Positions 4,223 to 5,041 of a DNA stretch of 5,041 bases are shown piece after piece. The stretch's first letter is position 1. Each line of letters begins with the position of its first letter. Below the pieces are notes generated by a model. The model was not told the origin of the DNA. It worked only from the letters and a program-made list of their open reading frames with translations, and searched no databases. The stretch is taken from contig JAQYVS010000368.1 of assembly GCA_030145365.1 (NCBI GenBank), forward strand, positions 1-5,041, written 5' to 3'. The stretch is from Desulfofustis sp. Its GTDB lineage: Bacteria > Desulfobacterota > Desulfobulbia > Desulfobulbales > Desulfocapsaceae. Made by a program: the position numbers and the translations under genes.

Positions 4223-5041
4223 TCAAGACAGATTCGGTGATGTTTGTTTCTCCGAATCCATCTGGCTGAGGAAAAGTCTCAGCATGTTCAGCCCGGTATG
4301 AACCGCTATGGTTTGAATACGATTCCGATCTCCTGAAAAATTGTATTTTTTTACTTTAATATCTTGTGGACCAACTATACCGATATAGACGGTACCGATC
4401 GGTTTGTCCTCAGATCCGCCTCCTGGACCTGCAATTCCGGTAATGGAAAGACCAATCTGGGTGCTGCAGTACCTCTTTATACCTTGAGCCATAGCCTCAG
4501 CAGTTTGCTGACTGACTGCACCATATCTCGATAATATGTCATCATCGACTCCTAAGAGCTTGTGTTTAAGCTCATTGGAGTATGTAACCCCACCACCACG
4601 AAAATAATCTGAGCTGCCGGCAACTCTGGTTATTCGATGGCAAAGAAGGCCGCCAGTGCACGATTCTGCAACACTTAAGCTAAGCCCCATCTGAAGAAGA
4701 AGACTACCGACGGTTGATTCGAGCTCGTCCGAATCTTTCCCGTAAACGGCGTCACCGAGACTCATTTCGAGTAGATGGCAACTCGCATCGAATGTGTCTC
4801 GGTTCAGTTTTCTGCCAGGGCTTCGGAGCAAGACGCTGATGTGCACATCTGGATAGACAGGGTAGTAGCCTATTTTTATCTCGTCCGGGAGCTGAAGTGT
4901 CTTGATTCGCCTGTTGATCTCCGATTCAGCGATTCCAAATACTTTGTATATACGCTGTTTTGTCTGCAATCTCGATCCAGCTTGCCAGGCGGCCAGTTTG
5001 GGAAGTACCACCCCTGACATCAGATCCTGCATCTCCTCAGG
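4223..5041 (-). CDS. cinA: CinA-like protein with NMN deamidase domain, 5' end outside the window
   Basis: The visible part has 272 residues plus a TGA stop, and the frame is still open at the window edge. The first residues, PEEMQDLMSGVVLPKL, match the end of the N-terminal MoCF-like (molybdopterin-binding) domain, where CinA usually reads PxEM. A middle domain follows to about residue 105. The C-terminal PncC-type domain then shows AESCTGG (125-131, with the conserved serine), the segment SNELKHKLLGV with a conserved lysine (about 155-165), and GIAGPGG (202-208). This domain hydrolyses NMN to nicotinate mononucleotide and ammonia in pyridine nucleotide recycling; full-length CinA may also have ADP-ribose pyrophosphatase activity. 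Full proteins are about 410-420 residues, so roughly 140-150 lie off the edge. The ATG at 5032 is internal and not the start. cinA directly before recA is a common bacterial arrangement. Confidence 0.95.
   Translation of the reverse strand, partial: PEEMQDLMSGVVLPKLAAWQAGSRLQTKQRIYKVFGIAESEINRRIKTLQLPDEIKIGYYPVYPDVHISVLLRSPGRKLNRDTFDASCHLLEMSLGDAVYGKDSDELESTVGSLLLQMGLSLSVAESCTGGLLCHRITRVAGSSDYFRGGGVTYSNELKHKLLGVDDDILSRYGAVSQQTAEAMAQGIKRYCSTQIGLSITGIAGPGGGSEDKPIGTVYIGIVGPQDIKVKKYNFSGDRNRIQTIAVHTGLNMLRLFLSQMDSEKQTSPNLS

Noticed and set aside
5030..5032. ATG at 5032 as the start of cinA
   Set aside because: The frame continues to the window edge with PEE before this Met, matching the internal PxEM segment of CinA; the true start lies outside.

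Overview
The window looks like bacterial chromosome from an anaerobic, sulfate-reducer-like member of the Desulfobacterota (for example a Desulfobulbales or Desulfobacterales relative). This is inferred from the RecA and CinA type, a stand-alone rubredoxin, a flavodoxin-fold protein, an anaerobe-type FAD dehydrogenase and, above all, a gene that reads best as a selenoprotein. No name can be fixed from sequence alone. I see no tRNA, rRNA, CRISPR array, insertion sequence or phage gene.

Layout from left to right. (1) At 33-371 on the + strand lies a 112-residue ArsC/thioredoxin-fold-like selenoprotein. Its codon 12 is an in-frame TGA (66-68) inside a UxxC redox motif, with a hairpin just downstream that fits a bacterial SECIS element. 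A standard gene caller would report only the C-terminal 80 codons from a GTG at 129 and lose the active site. (2) Convergent to it, and separated by 15 bases, is a flavodoxin-fold protein on the - strand (387 to about 1070). (3) After a non-coding gap comes a complete single-gene unit on the - strand: a sigma70-type promoter (1562-1589), a Fur-box-like operator (1532-1550), a strong ribosome binding site, a 53-residue rubredoxin (1339-1500) and an intrinsic terminator (1277-1315). The rubredoxin has a one-residue-shorter first iron knuckle (CPC instead of CxxC). (4) On the - strand, cinA (5' end outside the window), recA and a FAD-dependent dehydrogenase follow one another. cinA and recA are separated by 103 bases that hold a dyad and a possible promoter. 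recA and the dehydrogenase are only 36 bases apart and have no terminator between them.

How they fit together: cinA-recA is a common housekeeping neighbourhood (NMN/pyridine nucleotide salvage and recombination). The left 3 kb is a group of small redox proteins: selenoprotein, flavodoxin-like protein, rubredoxin and FAD dehydrogenase. These could serve thiol, electron-transfer or oxidative-stress roles in an anaerobe, but no direct partnership is shown by the sequence. The hidden selenoprotein is the most notable item; the unusual rubredoxin and its possible iron control come next.
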